Origin: UBA4416 sp040387555
GTDB lineage: Bacteria; Bacteroidota; Bacteroidia; B-17B0; Aurantibacillaceae
DNA length: 64,000 nucleotides
Reading direction: 5' to 3'
Assembly (NCBI GenBank): GCA_040387555.1
Contig: JAZKDO010000003.1
Location: forward strand, 806,001-870,000
Below are positions 1 to 8,172 of the stretch, piece by piece. The number at the start of each line of letters is the position of its first letter. The first letter of the stretch is position 1. The translations under genes were made by a program, and so were the position numbers. Below the pieces are notes generated by a model, which was not told where the DNA came from, did not search any database, and saw only the letters and a program-made list of their open reading frames with translations.

Positions 1-2
1 AA

Positions 3-341
3 AGCACTCAGGTTAATTCTCAAGGTATATATGTATTGGAAAGAACTCATACGGGTCAGCAAGAGGTAAGTGTGGGAAAAAAAATCAAGATTGCTTATCA
101 GGGATCTTTTTTGGATGGCCGTTTAATTGATAAAACAGAGCAAACAATGGAATACATTTATGGTACTCCCGATCAGGAACTTAAAGGGTTAAATATTGTT
201 ATTGGTTCATTAAAAAAAGGCGAAACTACAAAAATAATATTACCTTCGCGACTGGCTTTTGGCGAATTGGGTAGTAGTAATGGATCAGTCCCACCTTATA
301 CACCTCTTGTCTACAGTATTAAAATAATAGATATAAAATAA
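3..341 (+). CDS. FKBP-type peptidyl-prolyl isomerase, 5' end outside window
   Basis: The frame is open from the left edge of the window, so the gene begins upstream. The in-frame TTG at 36 is not needed as a start. The visible 112 residues contain the C-terminal half of an FKBP domain: the GKKIKIAYQGSFLDGR strand, a GSLKKGE turn, and the ILPSRLAFGELG and VPPYTPLVYSIKI blocks typical of the FKBP active-site rim. FKBPs catalyse cis-trans isomerisation of prolyl bonds. The gene ends only 5 bases before the next FKBP lipoprotein, so the two are surely co-transcribed. The product is probably an envelope lipoprotein (GldI-like proteins look similar), but the N-terminus that would show this is not in the window. 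Confidence 0.85.
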   Translation, partial: STQVNSQGIYVLERTHTGQQEVSVGKKIKIAYQGSFLDGRLIDKTEQTMEYIYGTPDQELKGLNIVIGSLKKGETTKIILPSRLAFGELGSSNGSVPPYTPLVYSIKIIDIK

Positions 342-346
342 AAAAA

Positions 347-1294
347 ATGAACAAAATCACTATGTTTCTAGGTTCTGCATTGTTAGCAGGACTCTTTGCT
401 TGTAACAAATCGGAATTTGATGGCTTTGAAAAAGCTGAAAACGGATTGCACTACAAATTTTTTACTCAGGATGAAAATGGCGTCAAAGCTGTTGAAGGTG
501 ACGGGGTAAGTATTAAAATTATTTATGCTTTAAAAAAGAATCCAACTGATTCTGTTTTATTTGATTCAAAATTGAATTCTGATGATGGGTCGGGTACAGT
601 GCGTTATATACTTCCAAAGTCATCATTCAAAGGGAGTTTAGAGGACGCCATTGCTATGATGGCTAAAAATGATAGTGCTGCATTTATTATCAGTGCAGAC
701 TCGTTTTTCCTGAAAACAAACCACATGCAGGCATTGCCGGAGTTTGCAAAACCAGGTGATAAATTATTAATCACCATAAAAATGGTTGAGATAAAATCTA
801 AAAAGGAACTTGAGGAAAATCAGAAAAAACAAGAAGCTGAGGTAGCTCAAATGTCTGCCCAGGAAAAACCTCAATTGGATGCTTATCTGTCTGAGAAAAA
901 AATTACTGCAACTCCAACAGAGAGTGGAATGTACGTGATTGAAACTAAGAAAGGAAGTGGTGCAAAACCACAATCAGGTGATGAGGTATCAGTAAACTAT
1001 ACTGGTCGTTTATTGGATGGAACTGTGTTTGATACTTCTGTTGAGGCAGATGCCAAAGCAGCAAATGTATATAACCCTCAAAGGCCTTATGAGCCATTGA
1101 AATTTACTGTAGATCAGGGTCAGGTGATTAAAGGATGGGATGAAGCGTTAAAAATGTTATCGAAAGGCGGCAAAGCAACACTTATTATTCCTTCCAGTTT
1201 AGCGTATGGCCCTAGAGGTGGCGGACCAATTCCTCCTTTCGCTACCTTAGTATTTGATGTAGAATTAGTAGATTTTAAATCTGCTGGAAAATAA
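347..1294 (+). CDS. FKBP-type peptidyl-prolyl isomerase lipoprotein
   Basis: 315 residues. A lipoprotein signal ends in LFAC with Cys19 as the predicted lipidated residue, so the protein should be anchored in the envelope and face the periplasm. Residues about 45-150 look like a degenerate FKBP fold (FKGSLEDAIAMMAKND corresponds to the usual VIKGWDEAL helix). After a Lys/Glu/Gln-rich helical linker (about 150-195), residues 200-312 form a canonical FKBP domain with SGDEVSVNYTGRLLDG, QVIKGWDEAL and GGPIPPFATLVFDVEL. The duplicated architecture suggests one chaperone-like and one catalytic domain, which is inference. It is the middle gene of a three-gene prolyl isomerase operon; the next gene starts 46 bases downstream. 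Confidence 0.93.
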   Translation: MNKITMFLGSALLAGLFACNKSEFDGFEKAENGLHYKFFTQDENGVKAVEGDGVSIKIIYALKKNPTDSVLFDSKLNSDDGSGTVRYILPKSSFKGSLEDAIAMMAKNDSAAFIISADSFFLKTNHMQALPEFAKPGDKLLITIKMVEIKSKKELEENQKKQEAEVAQMSAQEKPQLDAYLSEKKITATPTESGMYVIETKKGSGAKPQSGDEVSVNYTGRLLDGTVFDTSVEADAKAANVYNPQRPYEPLKFTVDQGQVIKGWDEALKMLSKGGKATLIIPSSLAYGPRGGGPIPPFATLVFDVELVDFKSAGK

Positions 1295-1340
1295 TAAAAG
1301 TTAACTCGTTTGATTAACCATTATACTAAATAAATAAAAA

Positions 1341-2402
1341 ATGAAAAAAGTAATTTTAGCATCTCTGTTTGCCTTAGTATCCTTTGGATTAGCAGCACAA
1401 GACAAACCTAAAAAACCTAAAAAAGTAAAATTAACAAAAATGGATAAAGAATTTTTAAGCAAACAAGCAGATGGTATGTATGCCAAATTTGAAACTTCAA
1501 AAGGCGATATTTACTGCGCTTTAGAATTTAAAAAAACACCGATGACTGTGGCTAATTTTGTTGGTCTTGCAGAAGGTGTAATTAAGAATACTGCTAAAGC
1601 AGATGGTGTTCCTTATTATGACAGTTTAAAATTTCACCGTGTAATTCCTAATTTCATGATTCAGGGCGGTTGTCCTCTAGGTACAGGAACTGGTGATCCG
1701 GGATATAAGTTTGGTGATGAATTTGATGAAACTTTAAAACACACTGGCCCAGGTATTTTATCTATGGCAAATGCAGGTCCGGGAACAAATGGAAGTCAGT
1801 TTTTTATTACACATGTAAAAACAGATTGGTTAGATGGTAAGCATACTGTTTTTGGACATGTGATTGAAGGCCAATCAGTAGTTGATTCTATCAAAGGGAA
1901 CGACGTGTTAAAACATTTAGTAATCTTACGCAAAGGTAAAGAAGCAGAAGCTTTTGATGCACCTAAAGTATTTGAGTTTGAGAAAGCTAATGTAGGTGCT
2001 AAAGCTGAAGCAAAGGCTAAAGCGGATAAAGAAAAAATGGATAAAGTATTAAACGAAACTTATGGAGCTGCAAAAACAACAGCAAGTGGGTTACGTTATA
2101 TTATTGAAAAAGAAGGAGAAGGCACACCTCCGACTGCTACTTCACAAGTAACTGTTCATTATTCTGGATATTTATTAAACGGAACCAAATTTGATAGTTC
2201 AGTTGACAGAGGTCAGCCAGCAACTTTTGGTTTAAACCAGGTTATTAAAGGGTGGACAGAAGGCTTGCAATTATTAAAGCCAGGTGGAAAAGCTAAGTTA
2301 ATAATTCCTGCCGAGTTAGGATATGGAGCAAACGGTTATCCACCGGTTATCCCTCCAAACTCATGGTTAGTGTTTGATGTAGAATTAATAAAAGTAAATT
2401 AA
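1341..2402 (+). CDS. Dual prolyl isomerase: cyclophilin-FKBP fusion
   Basis: 353 residues. A signal peptide (MKKVILASLFALVSFGLAAQ) is followed by a Lys-rich stretch. A cyclophilin domain spans about residues 50-205, with FHRVIPNFMIQGG, GSQFFIT and WLDGKHTVFGHV. A charged Ala/Lys/Glu linker leads to an FKBP domain at about 240-353, with TVHYSGYLLNGTKFDSS, QVIKGWTEGL and VIPPNSWLVFDVEL. Both catalytic signatures look intact, so two unrelated prolyl isomerase folds act in one secreted polypeptide. Dual-family immunophilins are known from Flavobacterium (CFBP type) and some protists. It is the last gene of the operon; a strong terminator hairpin follows within 25 bases of the stop. Confidence 0.95.
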   Translation: MKKVILASLFALVSFGLAAQDKPKKPKKVKLTKMDKEFLSKQADGMYAKFETSKGDIYCALEFKKTPMTVANFVGLAEGVIKNTAKADGVPYYDSLKFHRVIPNFMIQGGCPLGTGTGDPGYKFGDEFDETLKHTGPGILSMANAGPGTNGSQFFITHVKTDWLDGKHTVFGHVIEGQSVVDSIKGNDVLKHLVILRKGKEAEAFDAPKVFEFEKANVGAKAEAKAKADKEKMDKVLNETYGAAKTTASGLRYIIEKEGEGTPPTATSQVTVHYSGYLLNGTKFDSSVDRGQPATFGLNQVIKGWTEGLQLLKPGGKAKLIIPAELGYGANGYPPVIPPNSWLVFDVELIKVN

Positions 2403-2424
2403 GATTTAATTTATAGATTTTGAA

Positions 2425-2456
2425 AAGGCTTCGTAGAAATACGAAGCCTTTTTTTT
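2425..2456 (+). terminator. Rho-independent terminator of the prolyl isomerase operon
   Basis: Ten-base arms AAGGCTTCGT (2425-2434) and ACGAAGCCTT (2441-2450) close a six-base loop and run into an eight-T tract, 23 bases after the stop codon of the cyclophilin-FKBP gene. Confidence 0.9.
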
Positions 2457-2601
2457 GTAATAGTTTTCAGGCCGAAATATTTTTACTTATAGCTTGTTAA
2501 AAAAAGTCGTTTCAATAAGAATTATCTATTCCATTTTTTCGAACATCTTACTTAATGGAAGTAGCCCAAGATTATTTAGTATGTTTTTGTATATTTAATT
2601 C

Positions 2602-4044
2602 ATGCATTCTCTTACTCTTAAAAATAAATACAATGCTATATTTTTGATTCTATGGATAGGTATGAGTGTATTTCTAGTGTTAAGAACATATTTTGTTGAT
2701 ATAACTGATGACGAAGCTTGGTCATATTATAACGTTAAACACTTTTGGTGGGTAGAAGTGCTATGTTCGGGTAATACCCACTGGTTTAATTTTTTAGCAA
2801 TAAAAGCTGTATTAATTTGTGGCTTTGAAAAAGCGTGGCAATTGCGATGGTTCAGTTTATTGTCAGGAATTATCTTTTTATATATTGGTTATTGTTGGAT
2901 AAAAAGCTTTAATAATTTAATGATAAAAGTGTTGGCTTTTTCTCTTATTTTTTTTAACCCTTATCTAATAGAGTATCTGACACTTGCTCGTGGATACTCT
3001 TCTGCTTTATGTTTTATGGCCCTGAGTCTATATTTTTATATTAAAGAGGATAAACTTTGTGTGTTGCCTCTAGGCTTGTTATTCGCAGGTATGAGTGCTA
3101 TTGCTAATTTTAATTTTCTTTATTTCTTTGTTCCTTTTGTTGCTTTTTATTTTTGCCAATGTTACTTAAAAAATGGGAAAAATATTTTTAAAAACAAATC
3201 GTTTTATATGGGTGTGTTGTATACCATCGGTATTTTGTTCCTCGTATTAAGAGCTCTTTTGTTTATAAAGCAATGTTCCAACGATATTGGCAGCTTTGGC
3301 GGAGTAAGCCTTGTGGATTCTGTTTTCTGTAGTTATATAGATACTTTATTCTACGGGCAGTTTTTCTTTTCTCCAAATGTCAGATTTGCATTAGGGACTA
3401 TTTTGTTTATTCTGGTAATCTTTGCATCAATTTATGGAAGTGTAAAGTATAAAACCCACCGTGATTTATTGTTTTTAATAGCCAGTGTTATGCTTTTAGG
3501 CATGTTGTTTTTGGTGACATTTAATCATTGGTGTTTTCATGTGTTGTATCCTACTGAACGCACCGCACTGATGTTTTATTCCTTAGCCGTAATCGTCATA
3601 GTTCAATTAGCAAATCATATCTCAATTAATAAAGTTCTTTTAAAAACTGTTTTGGTATTGATAAGCACTGTTCTTATTGTTAACTTTTTTAAAACTGCCA
3701 AGTTAGTTTCCGGGTATGATCATTCTTATTGTATGAACACTAAACAATATTTTGATTATTTAGGAGTAAGTACACAAGCTAAAAAGGTTGGGCTGGCAGT
3801 GGAGGTTTATTTTATTTACCTCAAATATTATCAACATACAACTTGTGATTTTTATGCTGAATCAATTAATGAATATCGAATTAATCCCCGTTATCTGTTT
3901 AATAACCAATTAAGTGATTTTGATTACCTGTTATTACTACCTCCTTATAATTTAAGTTATTATAAAAAAAGTCCTTGTCAACTTCACGCAGTAAAATATT
4001 TTCCAAATACGGGAGCCCTCATTGTTAAAGTACAAAAGAAATAG
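2602..4044 (+). CDS. GT-C-like multi-pass membrane glycosyltransferase (paralogue 1)
   Basis: 480 residues, about 10-12 hydrophobic segments. The first extracytoplasmic loop after helix 1 holds DITDDEAWSYYNVKHFWW, like the acidic DE motif of GT-C (PMT/ArnT/GT39/GT83) lipid-linked sugar transferases. GNTHWFNFLAIKA and LARGYSSAL follow at the positions where that superfamily has its conserved HPP-like and Arg-containing motifs. This supports a polyprenyl-phosphate-sugar-dependent transferase in the inner membrane; donor and acceptor are unknown. The C-terminal 100 residues are soluble (LLLLPPYNLSYYK block). The next gene is a close paralogue. The ATG is preceded at 2584-2597 by a motif shared exactly with that paralogue. 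The family assignment rests on motif resemblance only. Confidence 0.75.
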   Translation: MHSLTLKNKYNAIFLILWIGMSVFLVLRTYFVDITDDEAWSYYNVKHFWWVEVLCSGNTHWFNFLAIKAVLICGFEKAWQLRWFSLLSGIIFLYIGYCWIKSFNNLMIKVLAFSLIFFNPYLIEYLTLARGYSSALCFMALSLYFYIKEDKLCVLPLGLLFAGMSAIANFNFLYFFVPFVAFYFCQCYLKNGKNIFKNKSFYMGVLYTIGILFLVLRALLFIKQCSNDIGSFGGVSLVDSVFCSYIDTLFYGQFFFSPNVRFALGTILFILVIFASIYGSVKYKTHRDLLFLIASVMLLGMLFLVTFNHWCFHVLYPTERTALMFYSLAVIVIVQLANHISINKVLLKTVLVLISTVLIVNFFKTAKLVSGYDHSYCMNTKQYFDYLGVSTQAKKVGLAVEVYFIYLKYYQHTTCDFYAESINEYRINPRYLFNNQLSDFDYLLLLPPYNLSYYKKSPCQLHAVKYFPNTGALIVKVQKK

Positions 4045-4082
4045 AATGTTTTAAAAAATGGTGTTTCATCTTAAGTTGTCAG

Positions 4083-4098
4083 GTCGAGCGGCGTCGAG
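4083..4098. repeat. Short GTCGAG direct repeat, possible dispersed-repeat remnant
   Basis: GTCGAG occurs at 4083-4088 and 4093-4098, ten bases apart, in the otherwise AT-rich spacer between the two GT-C paralogues. The local GC jump and the GTCGAGCG pattern resemble short dispersed repeats common in Bacteroidota genomes. Only one copy is seen in this window. Confidence 0.35.
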
Positions 4099-4187
4099 AA
4101 TCAAATATAATTGAGTTTCTGAAACAAGTTTGATGTGGTTAAATTTTCCATTAAATTGTCACTCAATACTTTTTGTATATTTATTAA

Positions 4188-5645
4188 ATGCAAAATATTA
4201 AAACACGTATTCTTGTCAATACAATTTTCTTTTTTTTAGTGTATGCAGTAATGTTTTATGTTTCAGCGCGAGCGATCAAAATGCCAATCACTCATGATGA
4301 AGCTTATTCATTTTACAATGTTAAACATTTTTGGTGGGTGGAGGCATTGTGTACCGGTAACACTCACTGGTTTAATTTTTTAGCAATTAAGGCATGTGTG
4401 ATTTTCGGGTTTGAAAAGGGTAGCCAGTTACGCTGGTTTACATTACTTTCGTCAGGAATATTTCTAACGGTTGTTTATTTCTGGATTAAGAGTATACGAG
4501 ATGTATCATTAAAATTTTTCGCTTTTTCAATTACAGTTTTAAATCCTTTTGTAATCGATTATTTGTCATTGGCCCGCGGTTATTCTACGGCTCTAATGTT
4601 TGAAGTGTTAGCTATTATTTGTTATTATCTTGCAATAAAAAATAGAATGAAAAATACAGCTATGTTGGCTTTATTTTTTTCAGGTATGGCAGCGATTGCC
4701 AATTTTAATTTTTTTTATTTTTTCACTGCCTTTTGTGTTATTTATTTTTATCACTTTTATTTCAAGCAAGGCTTTAACTTTTTAAGGAATAGGAACTTTT
4801 ACCTGGAATGTATTTTTGTTTTGGGTATTATTAGCCTAGTGGTTAAGGCCCTTCAGTTTATTACGGTGTGTTCCAACGATATTGGTGCTTATGGTGCTGA
4901 GGATCTTGTTGGCGGGATCTTTGTGGGCGTTATTGAGACATTTATTTATACCGATTTTAATGTATCAGAGGGTACTCTTTATATTATCGCTTTTGTGTTT
5001 TGTTTGTTTGTTTTTATGGCTGCTTTATTTGGTCTAAGAACCTCCATTAAACAGCCTATTCATTGGTATAGGTCAGCGAGTGCTATATTTTTAATTATGA
5101 TGGCTTTGTGTGTATTTAATAAATGGTGCTTTGGCGTATTATATCCAACTTACCGTACAGCTTTAATGTTTTACCCGCTCATCGCCATGGTACTTGTTGG
5201 TTTTTTTAACGCAATTCTTATTGGGAAGAAAAACCGACAATGGATCCTTCTGCCAATTACCCTCTTTATTACCGTTCATTTTTTAATGAATTTAAGTCTG
5301 AGAAAAAGCTTTGATTACTGGCAGCAATCTGATACCAAAACCTGCTTTATCTTATTAGATAGTTTAGGTGCTAAGAAAGTAGGAATTGCACCTGAGTTGT
5401 TTGGGGTGTACCGAAACTATTACCAATTAACAGAATGTTATGGATTTGAGTTTGAAGGTGAAAGCGTTAATACAATGCTGCCAAATGGGATGGATGATTC
5501 TCAAGCATTAAGATCTTTTGACTACCTGGTTTTATTACCCCCCTACAATTTGAGTTTTTATAAAAACAATCATGTGATTTTGAAAGGTGAGAAATATTAT
5601 GAAGGAACAGGAACTTTGATGGTGAAAGTTTTACCCGGGAAATAG
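4188..5645 (+). CDS. GT-C-like multi-pass membrane glycosyltransferase (paralogue 2)
   Basis: 485 residues. It is clearly homologous over its whole length to the gene upstream: PITHDEAYSFYNVKHFWWVE, GNTHWFNFLAIKA, LARGYSTALMF, YPTYRTALMFYPL and LLPPYNLSFYKN all have direct counterparts. As in GT-C transferases, an acidic HDEA motif lies in the first outer loop after helix 1, and about 10-12 membrane spans are followed by a soluble C-terminal segment. Because TM proteins of this kind usually use an undecaprenyl-phosphate sugar donor, a role in cell-surface glycan or glycoprotein synthesis is plausible. No other glycan gene lies nearby, so the pathway is unknown. The tandem duplication looks old, since many hydrophobic positions differ. 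Confidence 0.75.
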   Translation: MQNIKTRILVNTIFFFLVYAVMFYVSARAIKMPITHDEAYSFYNVKHFWWVEALCTGNTHWFNFLAIKACVIFGFEKGSQLRWFTLLSSGIFLTVVYFWIKSIRDVSLKFFAFSITVLNPFVIDYLSLARGYSTALMFEVLAIICYYLAIKNRMKNTAMLALFFSGMAAIANFNFFYFFTAFCVIYFYHFYFKQGFNFLRNRNFYLECIFVLGIISLVVKALQFITVCSNDIGAYGAEDLVGGIFVGVIETFIYTDFNVSEGTLYIIAFVFCLFVFMAALFGLRTSIKQPIHWYRSASAIFLIMMALCVFNKWCFGVLYPTYRTALMFYPLIAMVLVGFFNAILIGKKNRQWILLPITLFITVHFLMNLSLRKSFDYWQQSDTKTCFILLDSLGAKKVGIAPELFGVYRNYYQLTECYGFEFEGESVNTMLPNGMDDSQALRSFDYLVLLPPYNLSFYKNNHVILKGEKYYEGTGTLMVKVLPGK

Positions 5646-5790
5646 AAAATCTTTCTATTAAGTTTTACTAAGTTATAGTCAAATTTGATAATAGAAGTTC
5701 GTTTTATTCAAGAATAATAGAACTAGTGAAATTATATACCCAATAGCGGGTATTTTCACTTGAACATAGTAAAGTAGTAGATATTAGTTT

Positions 5791-5798
5791 TAATTTTG
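5791..5798 (+). promoter_or_regulatory. Bacteroidota -7 box
   Basis: TAATTTTG matches the TAnnTTTG consensus exactly, 28 bases before the ATG of the ELWxxDGT-repeat secreted protein. No clear -33 TTTG lies at the usual spacing. A bulged hairpin at 5725-5760 lies upstream. Confidence 0.5.
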
Positions 5799-5825
5799 GT
5801 AGCACTAACCCAATAAAACTTTATT

Positions 5826-7388
5826 ATGATTAAAAAACTAACTAATTTTTTTTACGGAGCTGTATTATTTAGCTCGTCAATGTTACCTGCACAAAGTCTT
5901 TTTAAAGATTTAATTCCAGGAGCTCACCCAGCTTCATCTAACACTGAACAATATAAAAATGTAGGAAGCGATATGTTTTTTCTGTCAAGGGTCCCTTCAG
6001 GCACCAAAAAAAACGACCAATTATGGAAGACGGATGGTACAATAGGAGGCACGGTAAGAGTTTTAGATAGTATTCACGTATCTAATGCATCAGGTTTGGT
6101 TATTTTAGTTGGTGATTTAAATGGTGAATTAATGTTTTTTAAACGGTCTACCACTAATTCGACTTCTCCTTTTCAACTTTGGAAATCAGATGGCACGACA
6201 TCTGGCACCGTTATGATTAAACAATTTGGCAGTAATCCTCTAGGCACTGCCGGTGATCCTAAAAATTATACTTTTGTAGGGAATAAGCTATTTTTTACAG
6301 TTGCAGATGCAGCGGGCAGGGAATTATGGGTATCAGATGGAACAGCTTCTGGAACTAACATGGTAATTGACCTTGCCCCTGGTAATATTGCGCCGGGTGC
6401 CCCTTACTCAGGCGCATTAAATGCCCCAATGGTAGCCTACAACGGAAAAGTTTATTTTGCAGGAAGTACTACCGGCAGTGATGAAGAATTGTATTCAAGT
6501 GATGGTACCGCAGTAGGTACTACGTTAGTTTATCAATATCCTGGAGTACCAGGCTGTGATCCTGATCATTTTAAAGTGTGGAATGGTGATCTTTATTTTG
6601 GAGGAAACTCTTCGACAGGAAATAGTCATCACTTATTTAAAACGGATGGCACAACAACAAGCCAAATAACTTCTACAGTAAACATGAGTTATCCTATTGT
6701 TTTTAATAATCAATTATTTTTTATTAGTGGTTTTGACCTTTGGAAAAGTGATGGAACCGTAAGTGGAACCACATTCATCACTGCCAATATTTCAAATTCT
6801 GGTTATGCCGGTGCCAATAACGATTATTTTTTTACAAAATTAAGCACCACCATTTATCGCACTGACGGTACAGCTGCCGGAACAAGTATTGCTGCCGGAG
6901 ACTTTGGAGCAAGTGCATCCTTTAACGTCATTAATAATATAATGTATAAAACGCATTATGATTCAGGAAGTACGACCTTGGTGGGTTTATGGCAAAGTGA
7001 CGGCACCTCTGCAGGAACAGTAAAAATTCATTACGGAACTGCAACAGGGTTTGAACATGTTTATAATGGTAAAATTTGGTTTTCCGAATACGATGCCACA
7101 AACGGTACTGAGCTTTGGTCATTTGATCCTAACAGTGTTACTGGTATCCCTGAAATGGTATATTCCAGTCGCTTAACGGTTTATCCTAATCCAGCTTCAG
7201 AATCTTTGAAAATAAAATCAGATTTATCATCAGAAGCGATTTTTGAAGTGTATGATATATTAGGTAATGAAGTTTTAAAACAACAGAATTTGCAGGAGTT
7301 GGATCTTTCTCATTATGAAAAAGGAGTATATTTTATTAAGGTTACTGATAAAGAAACTTCATTAACCAAGACTTTCATGGTAAGATAG
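5826..7388 (+). CDS. Secreted ELWxxDGTxxGT-repeat protein with type IX sorting domain
   Basis: 520 residues. A signal peptide ends near AQS (residue 24). About eight repeats follow with the core [EQDG]LW-x-[ST]DGT-xx-GT (for example QLWKTDGTIGGT, ELWVSDGTASGT, DLWKSDGTVSGT), spaced roughly 45-55 residues, a beta-propeller-like family of unknown function often found on Bacteroidota surface proteins. The last 75 residues (VYPNPASESLKIKSD to the terminal KTFMVR) are a type A T9SS C-terminal domain, which directs export across the outer membrane and is normally cleaved by the PorU sortase. The protein is therefore expected on the surface or released. The gene stands alone between its own -7 box and a terminator. 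Confidence 0.93.
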   Translation: MIKKLTNFFYGAVLFSSSMLPAQSLFKDLIPGAHPASSNTEQYKNVGSDMFFLSRVPSGTKKNDQLWKTDGTIGGTVRVLDSIHVSNASGLVILVGDLNGELMFFKRSTTNSTSPFQLWKSDGTTSGTVMIKQFGSNPLGTAGDPKNYTFVGNKLFFTVADAAGRELWVSDGTASGTNMVIDLAPGNIAPGAPYSGALNAPMVAYNGKVYFAGSTTGSDEELYSSDGTAVGTTLVYQYPGVPGCDPDHFKVWNGDLYFGGNSSTGNSHHLFKTDGTTTSQITSTVNMSYPIVFNNQLFFISGFDLWKSDGTVSGTTFITANISNSGYAGANNDYFFTKLSTTIYRTDGTAAGTSIAAGDFGASASFNVINNIMYKTHYDSGSTTLVGLWQSDGTSAGTVKIHYGTATGFEHVYNGKIWFSEYDATNGTELWSFDPNSVTGIPEMVYSSRLTVYPNPASESLKIKSDLSSEAIFEVYDILGNEVLKQQNLQELDLSHYEKGVYFIKVTDKETSLTKTFMVR

Positions 7389-7409
7389 TTTCTAAGAATA
7401 AGGCATCAC

Positions 7410-7437
7410 AAAGCGGATCTAATGGTCCGCTTTTTTT
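7410..7437 (+). terminator. Rho-independent terminator
   Basis: AAAGCGGA (7410-7417) and TCCGCTTT (7426-7433) form an eight-base stem with a T tract, 22 bases past the stop of the secreted repeat protein. Confidence 0.85.
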
Positions 7438-7694
7438 GTGTTAAATTTTTATGTTAAAACCAATGTAGTATATATGTTGGCTAAGCTGAAATTTTTCCGA
7501 ACATATTATTTCGTTTTCCCGCGAAAACTTGGCTAATGGGATTTGCATTATTCAACGGACTGAAGACAACAAAATATTAATGTGTGTGACCCTGACTAAA
7601 AATGGGTTCAATCCTAAAAGTAGTTATAAGGACAAGGAAGGTATATAGAAATTGAAAAATTAAGTCAGCGATCAAATTACTGGCTGGTTTCAGT
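7438..7694. other. Intergenic stretch without recognisable gene
   Basis: The stretch from 7389 to 7694 exceeds 300 bases. Beyond the terminator it shows no open frame with coding character. It holds a short GC-containing inverted repeat, GTTTTC (7513-7518) and GAAAAC (7523-7528) around CCGC, of unknown meaning. Confidence 0.5.
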
Positions 7695-7889
7695 TTATGG
7701 TAACCTAGTCTGTAATTCCTTTTTTAAAAATTCTAAGTCTGTAATATATAAAGCCTTTTGCTCTTCTAATGGTGCTTTAACTTTTAGGTCTTCTATAAAA
7801 GAAAGCACCTCGTTAAGAGCGACGATTCGATCATTCAATCTATCAATTTGAAGTAGAAGTTCTAATCTATTTAAATCTCTGTATCCCAT
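7695..7889 (-). CDS. Small helical protein, function unknown
   Basis: 64 residues, almost entirely predicted helix with a heptad-like Leu/Ile pattern (LNRLELLLQIDRLNDRIVAL, then LEFLKKELQTRL), so probably a short coiled coil or helical hairpin in the cytoplasm. No signal peptide, cysteines or enzymatic motif. The ATG at 7889 is preceded 27 bases upstream by an exact TACTTTTG -7 box on the minus strand, which supports it as a real gene. I do not recognise the family. It is isolated, between a plus-strand secreted protein and gcvP. Confidence 0.6.
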   Translation of the reverse strand: MGYRDLNRLELLLQIDRLNDRIVALNEVLSFIEDLKVKAPLEEQKALYITDLEFLKKELQTRLP

Positions 7890-7915
7890 GATACGGTCAA
7901 AATTTTAATAATATT

Positions 7916-7923
7916 CAAAAGTA
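7916..7923 (-). promoter_or_regulatory. Bacteroidota -7 box for the small helical protein
   Basis: On the minus strand TACTTTTG matches TAnnTTTG exactly, about 27 bases ahead of the ATG at 7889. No matching -33 element is visible. Confidence 0.5.
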
Positions 7924-8172
7924 TATATTTGTTTTGAAATCACTGCTTTTTAAATCGCTTTTATGTGCTCCCACTTGGAATCGAACATTCTAACTATTGA
8001 TTGTGAATCAGTTATATTTTTCTGAATCCTTGTTCCGTGAGTGCTTAACGCGAAAATCTGTTTCCTCAAAACCTGATTAAAATCAGCATAAAATCTTATG
8101 AACACGTTGTTTAAAAATCAGGCGGTAAAACAGCTGTTTTTTCGTAGATTTAGGGTCTCAAAAAACAAGCAC

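Noticed and set aside
8098..8172. Longer gcvP start
   Set aside because: The extra 25 residues are basic and do not resemble GcvP N-termini, while MTTDKFVSRHNGPRE at 8173 does. It cannot be fully excluded.
7890..8172. Glycine riboswitch ahead of gcvP
   Set aside because: Looked for paired Gly-aptamer cores and a following terminator; none found. The stretch has only a tRNA-like relic and a -7-like TAGATTTA at 8145-8152.
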